A stretch of DNA of 64,000 nt from CAYGSN01 sp964352675. Lineage in GTDB: Bacteria; Pseudomonadota; Alphaproteobacteria; Micavibrionales; Micavibrionaceae. Below are positions 1 through 9,040 of the stretch, in pieces. The position numbers were made by a program, and so were the translations under genes. A model generated the notes under the pieces. That model worked only from the letters and a program-made list of their open reading frames with translations. It was not told the DNA's origin and searched no databases. The DNA lies in contig CAYGSN010000002.1 of the NCBI GenBank assembly GCA_964352675.1, forward strand, positions 56,191 to 120,190, in the 5' to 3' direction. The first letter of the stretch is position 1. Each line of letters opens with the position of its first letter.

Positions 1-1224
1 ATCCGGGGTGGCCTGATACCCAATAGAGATTATCTCGGCTTTGTGGCTTCTAAAGGGGGAAACACCAAGATAATAAGAGAGTGGGATATCAGTATTGATC
101 TTCAGCATGGAATCGATTGGCACGCGGACAAGGATTTCGGTTTCGAAAGGGTCGCTCAGCAGCATAATACGCTCGCCGGTGCGCACAGGTTTGCCGCGCC
201 AGTCATTGGCATCGGAGAAAATTACCACCCCGTCCTTGGGGGCTATAATCTGGCTTTTTTCCAGCATGTCCTGCGCCTGGCCGCGCGCCATTTCCTTTGT
301 TCTCATTTGTGCCAGTAGCGAATTAAGCTCTGCCTTCTTCTCTGCATTCACAATAGATTCACGCGTGGTTTTATCAAGAGCGGAGCGCACGACATTGAGT
401 TCCTGCCCGGCCATCAGGGCCTGATTCTCTATCGCGGTATTTTCCATGACGGCAACCACCTGCCCGGCTTCAACGCTCTGGTTAGGTTCAACAGTGATAT
501 CGCGCATTACACCATCATAGGGCACGCTGATGATGAAGGGCTGGCGGGGCACGATTTCCATGGGGGCCGTGATTTTCAGGCGCACGGGAAACAAAGAGGC
601 AATCACAAGGGCACCCAGAATGTACTTTTTGTATTTATTCTCGCTCTTGTAAATCCGCGTTAGAAATTGCGTGTTCTTTTCTTTCCGCTCTTTCAGAGCT
701 TCATATCCGAAACCGTATGCGACACTTAGATCGCTGAGCAGAACACGCTCCATCTCGCTGAATTCTTTATCGCGGTCAAGCCACAACCCGCATTGGATTT
801 TGAATTGATGATCGAGCATCAACACCAGAAGCGCATGGGCGGAGCTGTATTCCTCCCAGTGTTTTCGATCCTCATCGCTAAGGTCTTCTACGGAAATCAG
901 GAAGGCGGTTTTGGACTGGGGCCCCTCCAGTTTTTTTTCCTTTTGCTTGATCAGGCGGGTCAAAAGAGCTTGAAGCCAGAGAACATAGGCTCCGTTTGAG
1001 TCAATCTGCGCCAGACCTGATACGGTCTGAATTTTTACCGCTGTTCCTTGCTTCTTCCAGAAGACAGCCTGGCGATAGGGCAGTAGATGATGTGTTTCAT
1101 TGACCATCATGAACTGCAATGAACTTATATCGCCCTTAAAACGAACCTCTTTTGACAGGGCCAGAAGGGTCAGAAGCTTCTGTGTGCGCTGATCGAGTTT
1201 GATTTTATCTTCTGGCGCACTCAT
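1..1224 (-). CDS. HlyD-family membrane-fusion protein with N-terminal cytoplasmic domain (3' end beyond window)
   Basis: The reading frame starts with ATG at 1224 and stays open to base 1 (408 codons seen), so the C-terminus lies outside the window. Residues 1-195 are soluble and look like a GAF-type sensory fold. A single membrane helix follows at about 200-215 (YILGALVIASLF). Next come a periplasmic lipoyl/biotinyl half-motif (PYDGVMRDITVEPNQSVEAG, about 235-254), a short coiled coil (about 265-320) and the second lipoyl half (about 325-357). This is the layout of a periplasmic adaptor, with an unusual large domain on the cytoplasmic side. The start overlaps the stop of the upstream adaptor gene as ATGA, so the two are probably co-translated with the TolC-like gene. 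The family is clear; the substrate and inner-membrane partner are unknown. Confidence 0.8.
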   Translation of the reverse strand, partial: MSAPEDKIKLDQRTQKLLTLLALSKEVRFKGDISSLQFMMVNETHHLLPYRQAVFWKKQGTAVKIQTVSGLAQIDSNGAYVLWLQALLTRLIKQKEKKLEGPQSKTAFLISVEDLSDEDRKHWEEYSSAHALLVLMLDHQFKIQCGLWLDRDKEFSEMERVLLSDLSVAYGFGYEALKERKEKNTQFLTRIYKSENKYKKYILGALVIASLFPVRLKITAPMEIVPRQPFIISVPYDGVMRDITVEPNQSVEAGQVVAVMENTAIENQALMAGQELNVVRSALDKTTRESIVNAEKKAELNSLLAQMRTKEMARGQAQDMLEKSQIIAPKDGVVIFSDANDWRGKPVRTGERIMLLSDPFETEILVRVPIDSMLKINTDIPLSYYLGVSPFRSHKAEIISIGYQATPD

Positions 1225-2642
1225 GGCGCATCACCATCAAATCCGTCTTCGGCGCTTTCCGGGCCAGTATTGTCTTGCGGCGGCGTATCGATGAATATCT
1301 GAGATAAGGACATACCCAGAAACCCCCGTGGCCGTCTGCGTTGTTCCTTGGCCGCAGATTTAAAAATCGCTCGTCCGCTCATACCGGGAAGAAGTTGTTC
1401 ATCATAGGATTGGATTTCGGCCGTGATTTTGATCGACTGGCTCACCGGATCAACCCGGCCATCCACGCGGTTTACCTCAGCGAAGTAATTCTTATCGCTC
1501 TCCTCAATATAGACAGTCAGGGGCGTACCGACATTCAACCATCGCAACCATAGGGAAGGAACAAGAAACTCTGCCTGCAGATGCTCAGAGGAGGATATTT
1601 CCATGATCACCCTGCCCTCCTGTATATACTCATGGGGACTGGCAATCCTGTTTGTAACACGGCCATCAAAAGGGGCAACAATGTCGCAGAGTTTCAGTTT
1701 TTCTGAGAATTGCTCGAGCAGTGCTTCGTTTTGCCTGTGTCCTTCAAGGGCGTTCACATACTCAATCGTTGAAAGAGAATCCATATCCATGAGCTGCTGG
1801 CTTGCTTCCAATTGTGCTGCGGAGAGCCGGGCTCTGGCGCTGAGTTCCCGCAACTTGGCTTCTTCAAACCCGCAATCGTAGAGTACCAGAACATCGCCTT
1901 TGTAGAATATTTCACCGCTTTTGAATGGGATTTCTCTGATTTTTCCATTCAAAGTTGATGCAATAACGGCTGATTTTTGAGAGGTCAGAACAGCCTGAAC
2001 CTCTAGCTGTTCTTTGTCAAAAAATTCGAACTTATAAACCGAAGGTTCCTGATCTTCTCCTCCTTCCTGCGCCTGTGATGCCGGAGGTGGGGATTGGTTT
2101 TCTTGGGTATCGGCGATATGCTGTGGCTCTCCGCTGGCCGGTTCTAATTCTTCAGGCGTCGCCAGGGCAAGGACGATAGGCTCAGATTTAAACCTTGGCT
2201 CTTTATGACGTAGATTTGGAGCAAAAGCGTCCGGAGCACCTGAGAGCGCAAAAATAATAGCAGCAAACCCCACACATATTGATGCTGCAATGCCTGCATG
2301 GATATTAGGCAGATCGGGTTTGAATTTTTTGTATGCGTCCTTCAGCCGACCGGATATCTTGTCTTTTGTCCCAAGCGCGCGCTTAAAAAGCGGTGATGAT
2401 ACTGTCTGAGCTTTGGAAATGACTAGCGCCCACTGTGATTTAAAGGAGGCTATTGTTTCTTTGTTTTCCGGTAACCTTATTTTCAAGAGGACGCCATAAA
2501 AAACCATGGCTTTCAGGCGCGCCTTCGCAACCAGATGTTTTATCTGCGCCCGTGTTCGTGAGTTTATGTGACAGACAATGCGAGCCACATCCTGTTTCAG
2601 AACCAGAATAGTATTCGCATATTTTTCCATCCTCTGTTTCAT
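1221..2642 (-). CDS. HlyD/RND-type periplasmic adaptor protein
   Basis: The protein has 473 residues. A basic cytoplasmic region of about 112 residues precedes a membrane helix at about 114-135 (GIAASICVGFAAIIFALSG). A Pro/Glu-rich linker leads to a lipoyl half-motif (ASTLNGKIREIPFKSGEIF), a coiled-coil hairpin (AKLRELSARARLSAAQLEAS) and the second half (DIVAPFDGRVTNRIASPHEY). A beta-barrel region and a charged tail close it. Adaptors of this kind join an inner-membrane transporter to a TolC channel. It starts directly after the TolC-like gene's stop with no spacer and overlaps the next adaptor by 4 nt. The long N-terminal cytoplasmic extension is unusual. Two adaptors in a row suggest a heteromeric adaptor ring, but no transporter gene is visible in the window. 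Confidence 0.85.
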   Translation of the reverse strand: MKQRMEKYANTILVLKQDVARIVCHINSRTRAQIKHLVAKARLKAMVFYGVLLKIRLPENKETIASFKSQWALVISKAQTVSSPLFKRALGTKDKISGRLKDAYKKFKPDLPNIHAGIAASICVGFAAIIFALSGAPDAFAPNLRHKEPRFKSEPIVLALATPEELEPASGEPQHIADTQENQSPPPASQAQEGGEDQEPSVYKFEFFDKEQLEVQAVLTSQKSAVIASTLNGKIREIPFKSGEIFYKGDVLVLYDCGFEEAKLRELSARARLSAAQLEASQQLMDMDSLSTIEYVNALEGHRQNEALLEQFSEKLKLCDIVAPFDGRVTNRIASPHEYIQEGRVIMEISSSEHLQAEFLVPSLWLRWLNVGTPLTVYIEESDKNYFAEVNRVDGRVDPVSQSIKITAEIQSYDEQLLPGMSGRAIFKSAAKEQRRRPRGFLGMSLSQIFIDTPPQDNTGPESAEDGFDGDAP

Positions 2643-4124
2643 CTAACTTTTTGGCCCCGCCTGCATTTCGTTAGTCTCGGAAGCCTTTACAAGCTCCACA
2701 AACTCGCCGGCTTTATGCGTCCAGGAATCCGCTCCGATTGCATTTAAGAGCTGCATATAAGAGGCTTGGGCATCTGCGTAGGCCAACTCGGCCTCTATAT
2801 TGGAAAACGCTGCGTCCAGTTCCGCTTCTATTTGGGCGCTGCCGTCCAGCAAGCCAACTTTCCTGCGTTTGTTTGTATCGCTCAAAAGGGCTTTGTTGCT
2901 GTCATTAATCTCTTTCACGTTTTGACTGAGAGCTTTGTTATATTCATAGCGGTTATAGGCGACCTGCACCTGTGTCAAAACAGCGGCCAAAAGCGCTTGT
3001 CTGCGGGCCTGTTCAAGCTCGACCTCATTCTTTGCACGGCGATGGCGTGCGGGAAGCGTTAAAAGTCGCGTGATGTTCTGGGTAAGAGACACGGTGTGGC
3101 TGACAAAGTCAGCATCCTGCAAAAATTTGTTTTCATCACGGTTGAAGGCAAACAAGACCTCCAGCCCCGGGAAGCTTTCATAGATGCTAAGGCGAACATT
3201 GCGTTCGGCAATGCGTGAGTTCAGGAGGGCCTCTTGCACTTCCGGCCTGTGCTGCAGGGCATAATTCTCCATCTCCTCCAGACTCATTTTGACAGACGGG
3301 ACATCCATATCCTCTGTTGTAAGATGAATCTCCTGGTCAAGCGGTAATCCGATCAGGGTCTTTAACTCAATCTCTGCCAGGGCCAGCTGCTCGGATAACT
3401 CCTTCACATTGTTTCTTTTGTTTAAAAGTGCGCTCCGTTTTTGATGATAGTCCTGTTTGACCATCAGCTTTTTGGCATCGGCTTTTTTCAGGTTTGCAAG
3501 CTGTGCATCTACACGTGCTGAGAGTTTTTTTAGATTTTCATCAAGCTCCTGTGCGGATTTGGCGCGCCAATAGGCCGAATAAATATCATGCATCAGGTTC
3601 TGCGCCACTTTACGCCTGCGTTCCAGCGCAATAAGCGTGCGGTCTGATGCTGATTTGGATCGTGTAATTGTCAGCCCTAGGTCCAATACGTCAAAACTCT
3701 GCTCCAGCTTTACTGTGCTGCGGTATTGTTCAGTGGAAATGGAAGGTTCCAGAGACTGTGTGCCTGTTGTTATAGATCGGCTGGAGGATGCGCCCGGATT
3801 GGTGCGTCCGATATTTTGCAAGGTTAGAGTAGAGCTGGGCAAGGCGTTGAGTTTTTCAAGCAGCGCATCGTTTCCCGTTGCGATGGCCTCCAGCGAGGCG
3901 ACTTTTAGATCCAGATTCTTGCGCAGACCCAGCTGCAGGGCGTTATCGATGCTCATCTCAATGGGTTTGTTTTGATCCGAGGCAGCAGTATCCGGGTAAA
4001 GGCTCTGAATGTCTGCTGAAATTGTGGCTTGTTTTTCTTCGTCTGTAAGAGGTGCATGGACAGCGGCACATGCACTTAAAAGGCATGCCGCACCCCACAG
4101 CAATACGGTGTTGCGATACATCAT
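2643..4124 (-). CDS. TolC-like outer-membrane efflux lipoprotein
   Basis: This is an outer-membrane factor of about 493 residues. The N-terminus is a lipoprotein signal with lipobox LSAC (VLLWGAACLLSACAAVH), so Cys acylation is expected. Two long heptad-rich helical repeats follow, typical of the OEP family (for example NALQLGLRKNLDLKVASLEA and YALQHRPEVQEALLNSRIAE). I chose ATG 4124 because AAGTGG sits 5 nt upstream; a GTG at 4133 in the same frame is the alternative. It would form the trimeric exit duct for the two adaptors encoded directly downstream. The transporter may lie beyond the left edge of the window. Confidence 0.85.
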   Translation of the reverse strand: MMYRNTVLLWGAACLLSACAAVHAPLTDEEKQATISADIQSLYPDTAASDQNKPIEMSIDNALQLGLRKNLDLKVASLEAIATGNDALLEKLNALPSSTLTLQNIGRTNPGASSSRSITTGTQSLEPSISTEQYRSTVKLEQSFDVLDLGLTITRSKSASDRTLIALERRRKVAQNLMHDIYSAYWRAKSAQELDENLKKLSARVDAQLANLKKADAKKLMVKQDYHQKRSALLNKRNNVKELSEQLALAEIELKTLIGLPLDQEIHLTTEDMDVPSVKMSLEEMENYALQHRPEVQEALLNSRIAERNVRLSIYESFPGLEVLFAFNRDENKFLQDADFVSHTVSLTQNITRLLTLPARHRRAKNEVELEQARRQALLAAVLTQVQVAYNRYEYNKALSQNVKEINDSNKALLSDTNKRRKVGLLDGSAQIEAELDAAFSNIEAELAYADAQASYMQLLNAIGADSWTHKAGEFVELVKASETNEMQAGPKS

Positions 4125-4133
4125 CGTAACCAC

Positions 4134-4371
4134 TTAAAATTTGCCACGAAACGGGCAAGAAGAACAAATTTATAACATTTGATTGTTGGGCAGAACGCCC
4201 ACGAATCAAAACAAACCATTTCAATAATAGCATGTTTTTTAAATTTGCCTGTGGAAAACTTGCTATTTCTCAAGTTTTTTTAGCTTTTTGGACAATTGTC
4301 ACTTTACTCAAATTCAAGGAAAGCTGTATGTTTTTATATTATTTTGAGGGAAGGCGGGGCGTCACAAGATT
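4134..4371. promoter_or_regulatory. Divergent intergenic region between the efflux operon and the sulfotransferase gene
   Basis: This AT-rich region separates divergent genes, so it should carry promoters for both. It holds a perfect 10-bp palindrome, GACAATTGTC, at 4291-4300. It also holds a weak plus-strand hairpin with an AAAACTTG/CAAGTTTT stem (4255-4262 with 4271-4278) running into a T tract ending at 4281. I could not find a convincing -35/-10 pair for either gene. The palindrome is an operator candidate only. Confidence 0.3.
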
Positions 4372-5268
4372 ATGACGATTGCAAAAAAGGTAACAGGCGA
4401 AGTTAAGCAAACGGTTTTTGACCGCCCGTTCGCTTTTGCTATGGGCCCTCAACGTGCCGGTACAAGCTGGCTGGATCGTTATCTCCGGCAGCGTGATGAC
4501 ATCTGTGTGCCGTCTGATGTGAAAGAGGTCTTCTTTTTCGACCGTCATTTTGAGCGCGGTATTGGCTTTTATCAAAAGCATTTCAAGTGCGAAGACACCC
4601 ATAAAATTGTGATGGAAATTTCCACCACCTCTTTCGACCATGACCAAGCGCCAGAACGCGTTTCCGAATATTTTGGTAAAGATGTGACTTTGCTTTGCCC
4701 TCTGCGCCATCCCGTCGTGCGCTCCTATTCTCTTTACCTGCACTACGTGCGCTATGGCATCGTGTACGGTAGCCTTGAGCAGGCCTGCAAACAAAACCCG
4801 CAAATTATACAGAGCAGCCGTTATGCCGATCACCTGAATCGCTGGCTTGAGCATTTTGATAAGGATCAAATTCGTATTGTTTTTCAGGAAGATCTAGAGG
4901 CCGATCAAGATAAATACGTCCGGCAAGTATGCGAAATCCTTGGCCTTTCCTATATCAAGGCGCCTGATCGGATATCAGATCGGTTTAATACCACCACCTA
5001 TTCCGGTTCTTCGATGATTGCAGGAATGGCCCAGCGTGGGGCGGATTTCCTGCGTCAGTACAGGCTGTATTTCATTATCAATATGGCCAAGGCTATCGGG
5101 CTTAAGACATTGATATTCGGTAAGGAAAACAAGGATGCTCAAAACAAAACCATCCCGGAAAAAGACCGTTTATGGCTTGAGGAGCAGCTTGCAGGCGAAG
5201 TTGAAAAGCTAGAAGCGTTGATCGGCCCGATCTCGGCGTGGAATGATGTCTTTACACAGAAAGATTAA
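4372..5268 (+). CDS. Sulfotransferase family protein
   Basis: The protein has 298 residues. A 5'-phosphosulfate-binding loop (GPQRAGTSW, residues 25-33) lies near the N-terminus. A 3'-phosphate-binding segment (LRHPVVRSYSLYLHYVRYG, about 111-129, with Arg112 and Ser119) follows. These define PAPS-dependent sulfotransferases, which move a sulfuryl group to a carbohydrate, lipid or other acceptor. There is no signal peptide, so it should act in the cytoplasm or at the inner membrane face. The end overlaps the start of the Tsx-like gene by 26 nt if that gene starts at 5243. The acceptor cannot be read from the sequence. No PAPS-synthesis genes are in the window. Confidence 0.8.
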   Translation: MTIAKKVTGEVKQTVFDRPFAFAMGPQRAGTSWLDRYLRQRDDICVPSDVKEVFFFDRHFERGIGFYQKHFKCEDTHKIVMEISTTSFDHDQAPERVSEYFGKDVTLLCPLRHPVVRSYSLYLHYVRYGIVYGSLEQACKQNPQIIQSSRYADHLNRWLEHFDKDQIRIVFQEDLEADQDKYVRQVCEILGLSYIKAPDRISDRFNTTTYSGSSMIAGMAQRGADFLRQYRLYFIINMAKAIGLKTLIFGKENKDAQNKTIPEKDRLWLEEQLAGEVEKLEALIGPISAWNDVFTQKD

Positions 5269-6016
5269 AACGTTAGAACCTCACCCCATGCCGATATTTA
5301 TTTTACTTTTATTGTCCGTCGCTTTTTGGCCATTTACGGCCAAGGCCGATGATTCTTCCCAAGGCGGCTGGCTTGAATGGCAATCCAATAACGTCCAGCT
5401 TTTGCATGGCGAAGGGTTTCGGTTTGATGACAATACCCAGACGACTTTTACCTTCGAACATGCCGATGGCTGGAAATACGGCGATAATTTTTTCTATGTC
5501 GATTATTCCTTTGATGAACCCGATAGTATCAATGCAGAATTTTCACCGCGCCTGTCTTTGAGTAAAATGAGCGGATATGGTTTTTCCTATGGGATTGTTC
5601 AGGATGTTCTGATTTCCGGTACGCTGGAGATGGGGCGAAATTTCAATGCATACCTGATCGGCGGTGCGGTTGATCTGGATGTTCCCGGTTTTAATTTTTT
5701 TCAGATCAATCTGTATAACCGCAACAACCCAGATGTGTCCGGCTCTGGTTGGCAGACCACATGGGTCTGGAGCCGTCCGTTCGAAGCGGTGGGGCGCAAT
5801 TTTACATTTGACGGTTATTTCGATTATGCCGATTATGAGGAAGGCACCCGGAACTTCTTCACCCAGCCCCAGCTCTTGATGGATGTGAGCGATGCGGTTT
5901 CGCAGCAGGACGGCCGGGTTTTCATTGGCGCGGAGTGGCGCTACTGGCATAATTTGTATGGAATTGACGGCGTTACGGAATCCGTTCCCCAAGCCATGGT
6001 AAAAGTTGTATTCTAG
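5243..6016 (+). CDS. Tsx-like nucleoside-specific outer-membrane channel
   Basis: This 257-residue protein resembles the Tsx channel family. After the signal peptide it is rich in alternating aromatic and polar beta strands (GWLEWQSNNVQLLHGEGF near the mature N-terminus; FIGAEWRYWHNLYGIDG near the C-terminus). It ends in Phe, as outer-membrane barrels do. A signal peptide ends at about TAKA. ATG 5243 gives a basic n-region (HRKIK). An internal ATG at 5288 would start at MPIFILLLL with no positive charge, so I keep 5243. Tsx channels admit nucleosides, which fits loosely with mazG directly downstream. The overlap with the sulfotransferase gene suggests one transcript. Confidence 0.7.
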   Translation: MMSLHRKIKTLEPHPMPIFILLLLSVAFWPFTAKADDSSQGGWLEWQSNNVQLLHGEGFRFDDNTQTTFTFEHADGWKYGDNFFYVDYSFDEPDSINAEFSPRLSLSKMSGYGFSYGIVQDVLISGTLEMGRNFNAYLIGGAVDLDVPGFNFFQINLYNRNNPDVSGSGWQTTWVWSRPFEAVGRNFTFDGYFDYADYEEGTRNFFTQPQLLMDVSDAVSQQDGRVFIGAEWRYWHNLYGIDGVTESVPQAMVKVVF

Positions 6017-6020
6017 GCTT

Positions 6021-6833
6021 ATGAGCAAGCCAAAACTTAAATCCAAAAACAAAAATGCCCACCCCATTCAGGAATTAATTGATGTTATGGCCGCCCTGCG
6101 CGATCCTGATGGGGGGTGTCCGTGGGATTTAGAACAGAATTTTAAATCCATCGCGCCCTATACGATCGAGGAAGCCTACGAAGTCCATGACGCTATTGCC
6201 CGCGGCAACATGGATGATTTGCGCGAAGAGCTTGGCGATCTTCTGCTCCAACCCGTCTATCACGCGCAAATGGCCAGTGAAGAAGGGCTTTTTAATATAG
6301 AAGATGTTATCCGCGAGGTAACGCAGAAGATGATCTCCCGCCACCCGCATGTGTTTGGCGAGGACCGTGCCGACAATCCCGAAGACGTTAATAATATCTG
6401 GGACAAGCAAAAGGCGCAGGAAAATAAGGGGGAGAATGATAGTGCCCTGGATGGTGTTCCTAAATCTTTTCCTGCCCTGCTCCGCGCACAAAAACTGCAG
6501 AAAAAAGCGGCGAAGGTTGGATTTGAGTGGCCCGCGTTTGGCGATGTCCTTGACAAGCTGGAAGAGGAAATCAGCGAATTGCGTGAGGCTATCCAAGACG
6601 GCTCGCTTGAAAAACAAAGCGAAGAATTTGGGGATATGCTTTTTGTGCTGGTGAACTTCGCCCGGATGTTGGGGGTCAATTCCGAAACAGCCTTGCGTGA
6701 GGCTAATGATAAATTTGAAAGACGATTCAGGGGATTAGAAGAGGATTTTAAGAAGGAAGGTAAGGGTTTGACGGATGCATCTTTGGATCAAATGCTGCAA
6801 ATGTGGGTCAGGCAAAAGAGCAAAGAGCGCTAA
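6021..6833 (+). CDS. mazG: Nucleoside triphosphate pyrophosphohydrolase MazG
   Basis: MazG hydrolyses NTPs and dNTPs to monophosphates and pyrophosphate, cleaning the pool of damaged nucleotides and affecting (p)ppGpp. The protein has about 270 residues and two MazG domains. The first contains CPWDLEQNFKSIAPYTIEEA and the acidic metal-binding helix LREELGDLLLQ. The second contains LEEEISELREAI and EEFGDMLFVLVNFARML. I chose ATG 6021 (MSKPKLKSK) over a TTG at 6006 that lies inside the preceding gene. It ends 7 nt from the convergent phosphatase gene. Confidence 0.93.
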   Translation: MSKPKLKSKNKNAHPIQELIDVMAALRDPDGGCPWDLEQNFKSIAPYTIEEAYEVHDAIARGNMDDLREELGDLLLQPVYHAQMASEEGLFNIEDVIREVTQKMISRHPHVFGEDRADNPEDVNNIWDKQKAQENKGENDSALDGVPKSFPALLRAQKLQKKAAKVGFEWPAFGDVLDKLEEEISELREAIQDGSLEKQSEEFGDMLFVLVNFARMLGVNSETALREANDKFERRFRGLEEDFKKEGKGLTDASLDQMLQMWVRQKSKER

Positions 6834-6840
6834 AAAAGAG

Positions 6841-7671
6841 CTAGAGATATTTCGATAGATCCACCCCTTCGAAAAACAGCTCATACGCCTGCTCCCAATT
6901 TTCGCGGGAGGTTGTAACGATCAAACCCGCATAGTCATCTTTCGGTGTGTAAGGATTCCTGTCCCATTTGGCGATATAACCCCCCGCCTCCTCGACGATC
7001 AGCGCTCCGGGCAAATGGTCCCAGGGCTTCAGGCGGGAATAGACGATCAAATCCGATTGCCCCGTGGCAATGCGGGTATATTCATGGGCGGCACTTCCTA
7101 TCGAATAAGATTGGGCAAAGTTCTTCATGACGGTTTTGATCTGCGGTCTGATCTCCTCGGGAAAAAACTTGTAATTTACATGCGCAACGAATTTTGAGAT
7201 ATCATTCTGCGGTTCAACCCTAAGCCGTGTGCCGTTCATATAGGCACCCGAGCCGCGCTCCGCGACATGCATTTTCTCGTCGACCACATGGTATACCCAC
7301 GCATGTTCCGTTTGCCCGTTAATGACACAGGCCAACATCAGGCCGAATTCACTTTTGCCGTGGGCAAAATTAAAGGTGCCGTCAACGGGATCAATGATCC
7401 AGACTTTCTCGTCATCGCGCTGGAGAATATCAAGGGTGGTTTCACCGCGCGAAACGCTCTCCTCGCCGATTACGCGGGAGCCGGGCAACAGGTCCGGCAA
7501 AATACGCTCCAGATGTGCTTCGGTCTGAATGTCGGCCTCTGTCACCAGGTCGCGCGGACTGGTCTTTGCCGAAATCTCATGATCTTCGAGTTTTTGAAAG
7601 CGCGGCATGATATGAAGTGCAGCGGTTTCTTTCAATATCTCCGCGATTTTCTCCGGGTCTATCACACTCAT
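6841..7671 (-). CDS. Inositol monophosphatase family protein
   Basis: This 276-residue Mg2+-dependent phosphatase carries the family motifs in order: DLVTEAD, GEES, the metal site WIIDPVDGTFNFAHG, and the C-terminal WDHLPGALIVEEAGG. Family members act on inositol-1-phosphate, nucleoside 3',5'-bisphosphates or fructose-1,6-bisphosphate; the substrate here is not readable. GGAAGTAG precedes ATG 7671 at good spacing. It is the last gene of the ntrY-to-hflX run. A second family member lies at 46404-47195 and looks closer to SuhB. Confidence 0.85.
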   Translation of the reverse strand: MSVIDPEKIAEILKETAALHIMPRFQKLEDHEISAKTSPRDLVTEADIQTEAHLERILPDLLPGSRVIGEESVSRGETTLDILQRDDEKVWIIDPVDGTFNFAHGKSEFGLMLACVINGQTEHAWVYHVVDEKMHVAERGSGAYMNGTRLRVEPQNDISKFVAHVNYKFFPEEIRPQIKTVMKNFAQSYSIGSAAHEYTRIATGQSDLIVYSRLKPWDHLPGALIVEEAGGYIAKWDRNPYTPKDDYAGLIVTTSRENWEQAYELFFEGVDLSKYL

Positions 7672-7681
7672 GCTACTTCCT

Positions 7682-9016
7682 TCACACCGTTTCTTTGTTG
7701 TCCGGCCGGTATGGATATTGGCTACAAAATTTTCCCCATTGCCCCGGCTCTATTAAAATTTGTAGAGCAATATTGTCCTCGTGATCTTCACGCTCCAGAA
7801 TCTCCGCATGACTATACAACCATGCCAGGGCCTTGCCGTCACGCACATCGATTTGCAATGTTATCTCTTGCGCTTTTCGTGAAACGGACCGGGAGAGGTT
7901 TTCGACAAGGGATTCCAGCCCCAGACCGGTTACGGCAGAAATTGTGACCGCATTGTCCTGAAACTTTTCCTTACGGGCAAAATCGGCGTAGTCATCCTTG
8001 CTTAATAAATCGGCCTTGTTCCAGACTTCGATAATGCGCTCATCCTCTTCCTCAATTCCCAAATCTTTTAGAATATCCAAAACGTCCCGGCGCTGTGCTG
8101 CGTAATCCGGGCGGAAAACATCAATGACATGAAGGATGACATCGGCATGTACGGTTTGTTCCAGCGTTGCCCGGAAGGCCTCGATCAGGTGTGTGGGCAG
8201 GTCTGAAATAAAGCCCACCGTATCGGATAAGATCACCTTTTGGCCGGAGGGCAGCGCCAGTCGGCGCAGGGTCGGATCAAGCGTGGCGAAGAGCAGGTCC
8301 TTTGCAAAGACCTTTGCATTGGTCAGCGTGTTAAAGAGCGTCGATTTCCCCGCATTGGTATATCCGACAAGGGCGATAACGGGGAACGGCACACGTTCGC
8401 GGGCTTTGCGGCCGAGCTCGCGTGTGCGGCGCACGTTTTCCAACTCTTTTTTGAGATTTATAATTCTTTCACTGATGAGGCGGCGGTCAATCTCGATCTG
8501 GGTTTCGCCGGGACCACCCATAAAGCCGGCGCCGCCGCGTTGCCGCTCCAGGTGGGTCCATGATCTCACAAGGCGGGAGCGCTGATATTCCAGGGCCGCT
8601 AATTCAACCTGCAGCCGTCCTTCCTTGGTTTGGGCGCGCGCGCCAAAAATTTCGAGGATCAGGCCCGTGCGGTCGATAACCTTAACGTCCCATTCACGCT
8701 CCAGGTTACGTTGTTGTACAGGAGACAGGCTGTGGTTCACGATCACCACATCCGGGTCATGATCCGCTATTGCGTCTTTGATACTCTGCCGCTGTCCTTT
8801 TCCCAGAAAGGCCCCGGCTTGGATACGGCTGATTTTAAAAGTAAGGGTGTCTATAATATCGAGATTAATGGCCCTGGCCAGGCCCTCGGCTTCCTGCAGG
8901 GTTTCATCGAGATTGCGTAGGGTCTGATCGCTCTTTGTATTGTAAACTTCGGGATGTACGATCAAACAACTGTCCCGATGCGCAGGGTCAGGGGTTTCCA
9001 GTAATGTTTTTGTCAT
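7682..9016 (-). CDS. hflX: Ribosome-associated GTPase HflX
   Basis: HflX binds 50S subunits and splits stalled or stress-inactivated ribosomes. The 444-residue protein has the glycine-rich N-terminal HflX domain with the linker GGAGFMGGPGETQIEIDRR. The GTPase domain starts near residue 215: G1 GYTNAGKST, G2 FATLDPT, G3 DTVGFISDLP, G4 NKAD. The length is normal. It lies just after hfq, the usual hfq-hflX order. This supports both calls. Confidence 0.96.
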   Translation of the reverse strand: MTKTLLETPDPAHRDSCLIVHPEVYNTKSDQTLRNLDETLQEAEGLARAINLDIIDTLTFKISRIQAGAFLGKGQRQSIKDAIADHDPDVVIVNHSLSPVQQRNLEREWDVKVIDRTGLILEIFGARAQTKEGRLQVELAALEYQRSRLVRSWTHLERQRGGAGFMGGPGETQIEIDRRLISERIINLKKELENVRRTRELGRKARERVPFPVIALVGYTNAGKSTLFNTLTNAKVFAKDLLFATLDPTLRRLALPSGQKVILSDTVGFISDLPTHLIEAFRATLEQTVHADVILHVIDVFRPDYAAQRRDVLDILKDLGIEEEDERIIEVWNKADLLSKDDYADFARKEKFQDNAVTISAVTGLGLESLVENLSRSVSRKAQEITLQIDVRDGKALAWLYSHAEILEREDHEDNIALQILIEPGQWGKFCSQYPYRPDNKETV

Positions 9017-9040
9017 GAATTCGATATAATGCTTTAAGCG

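Noticed and set aside
4255..4281. Plus-strand hairpin with T tract upstream of the sulfotransferase
   Set aside because: The stem is almost all A-T and no plus-strand gene precedes it, so I do not call a terminator.
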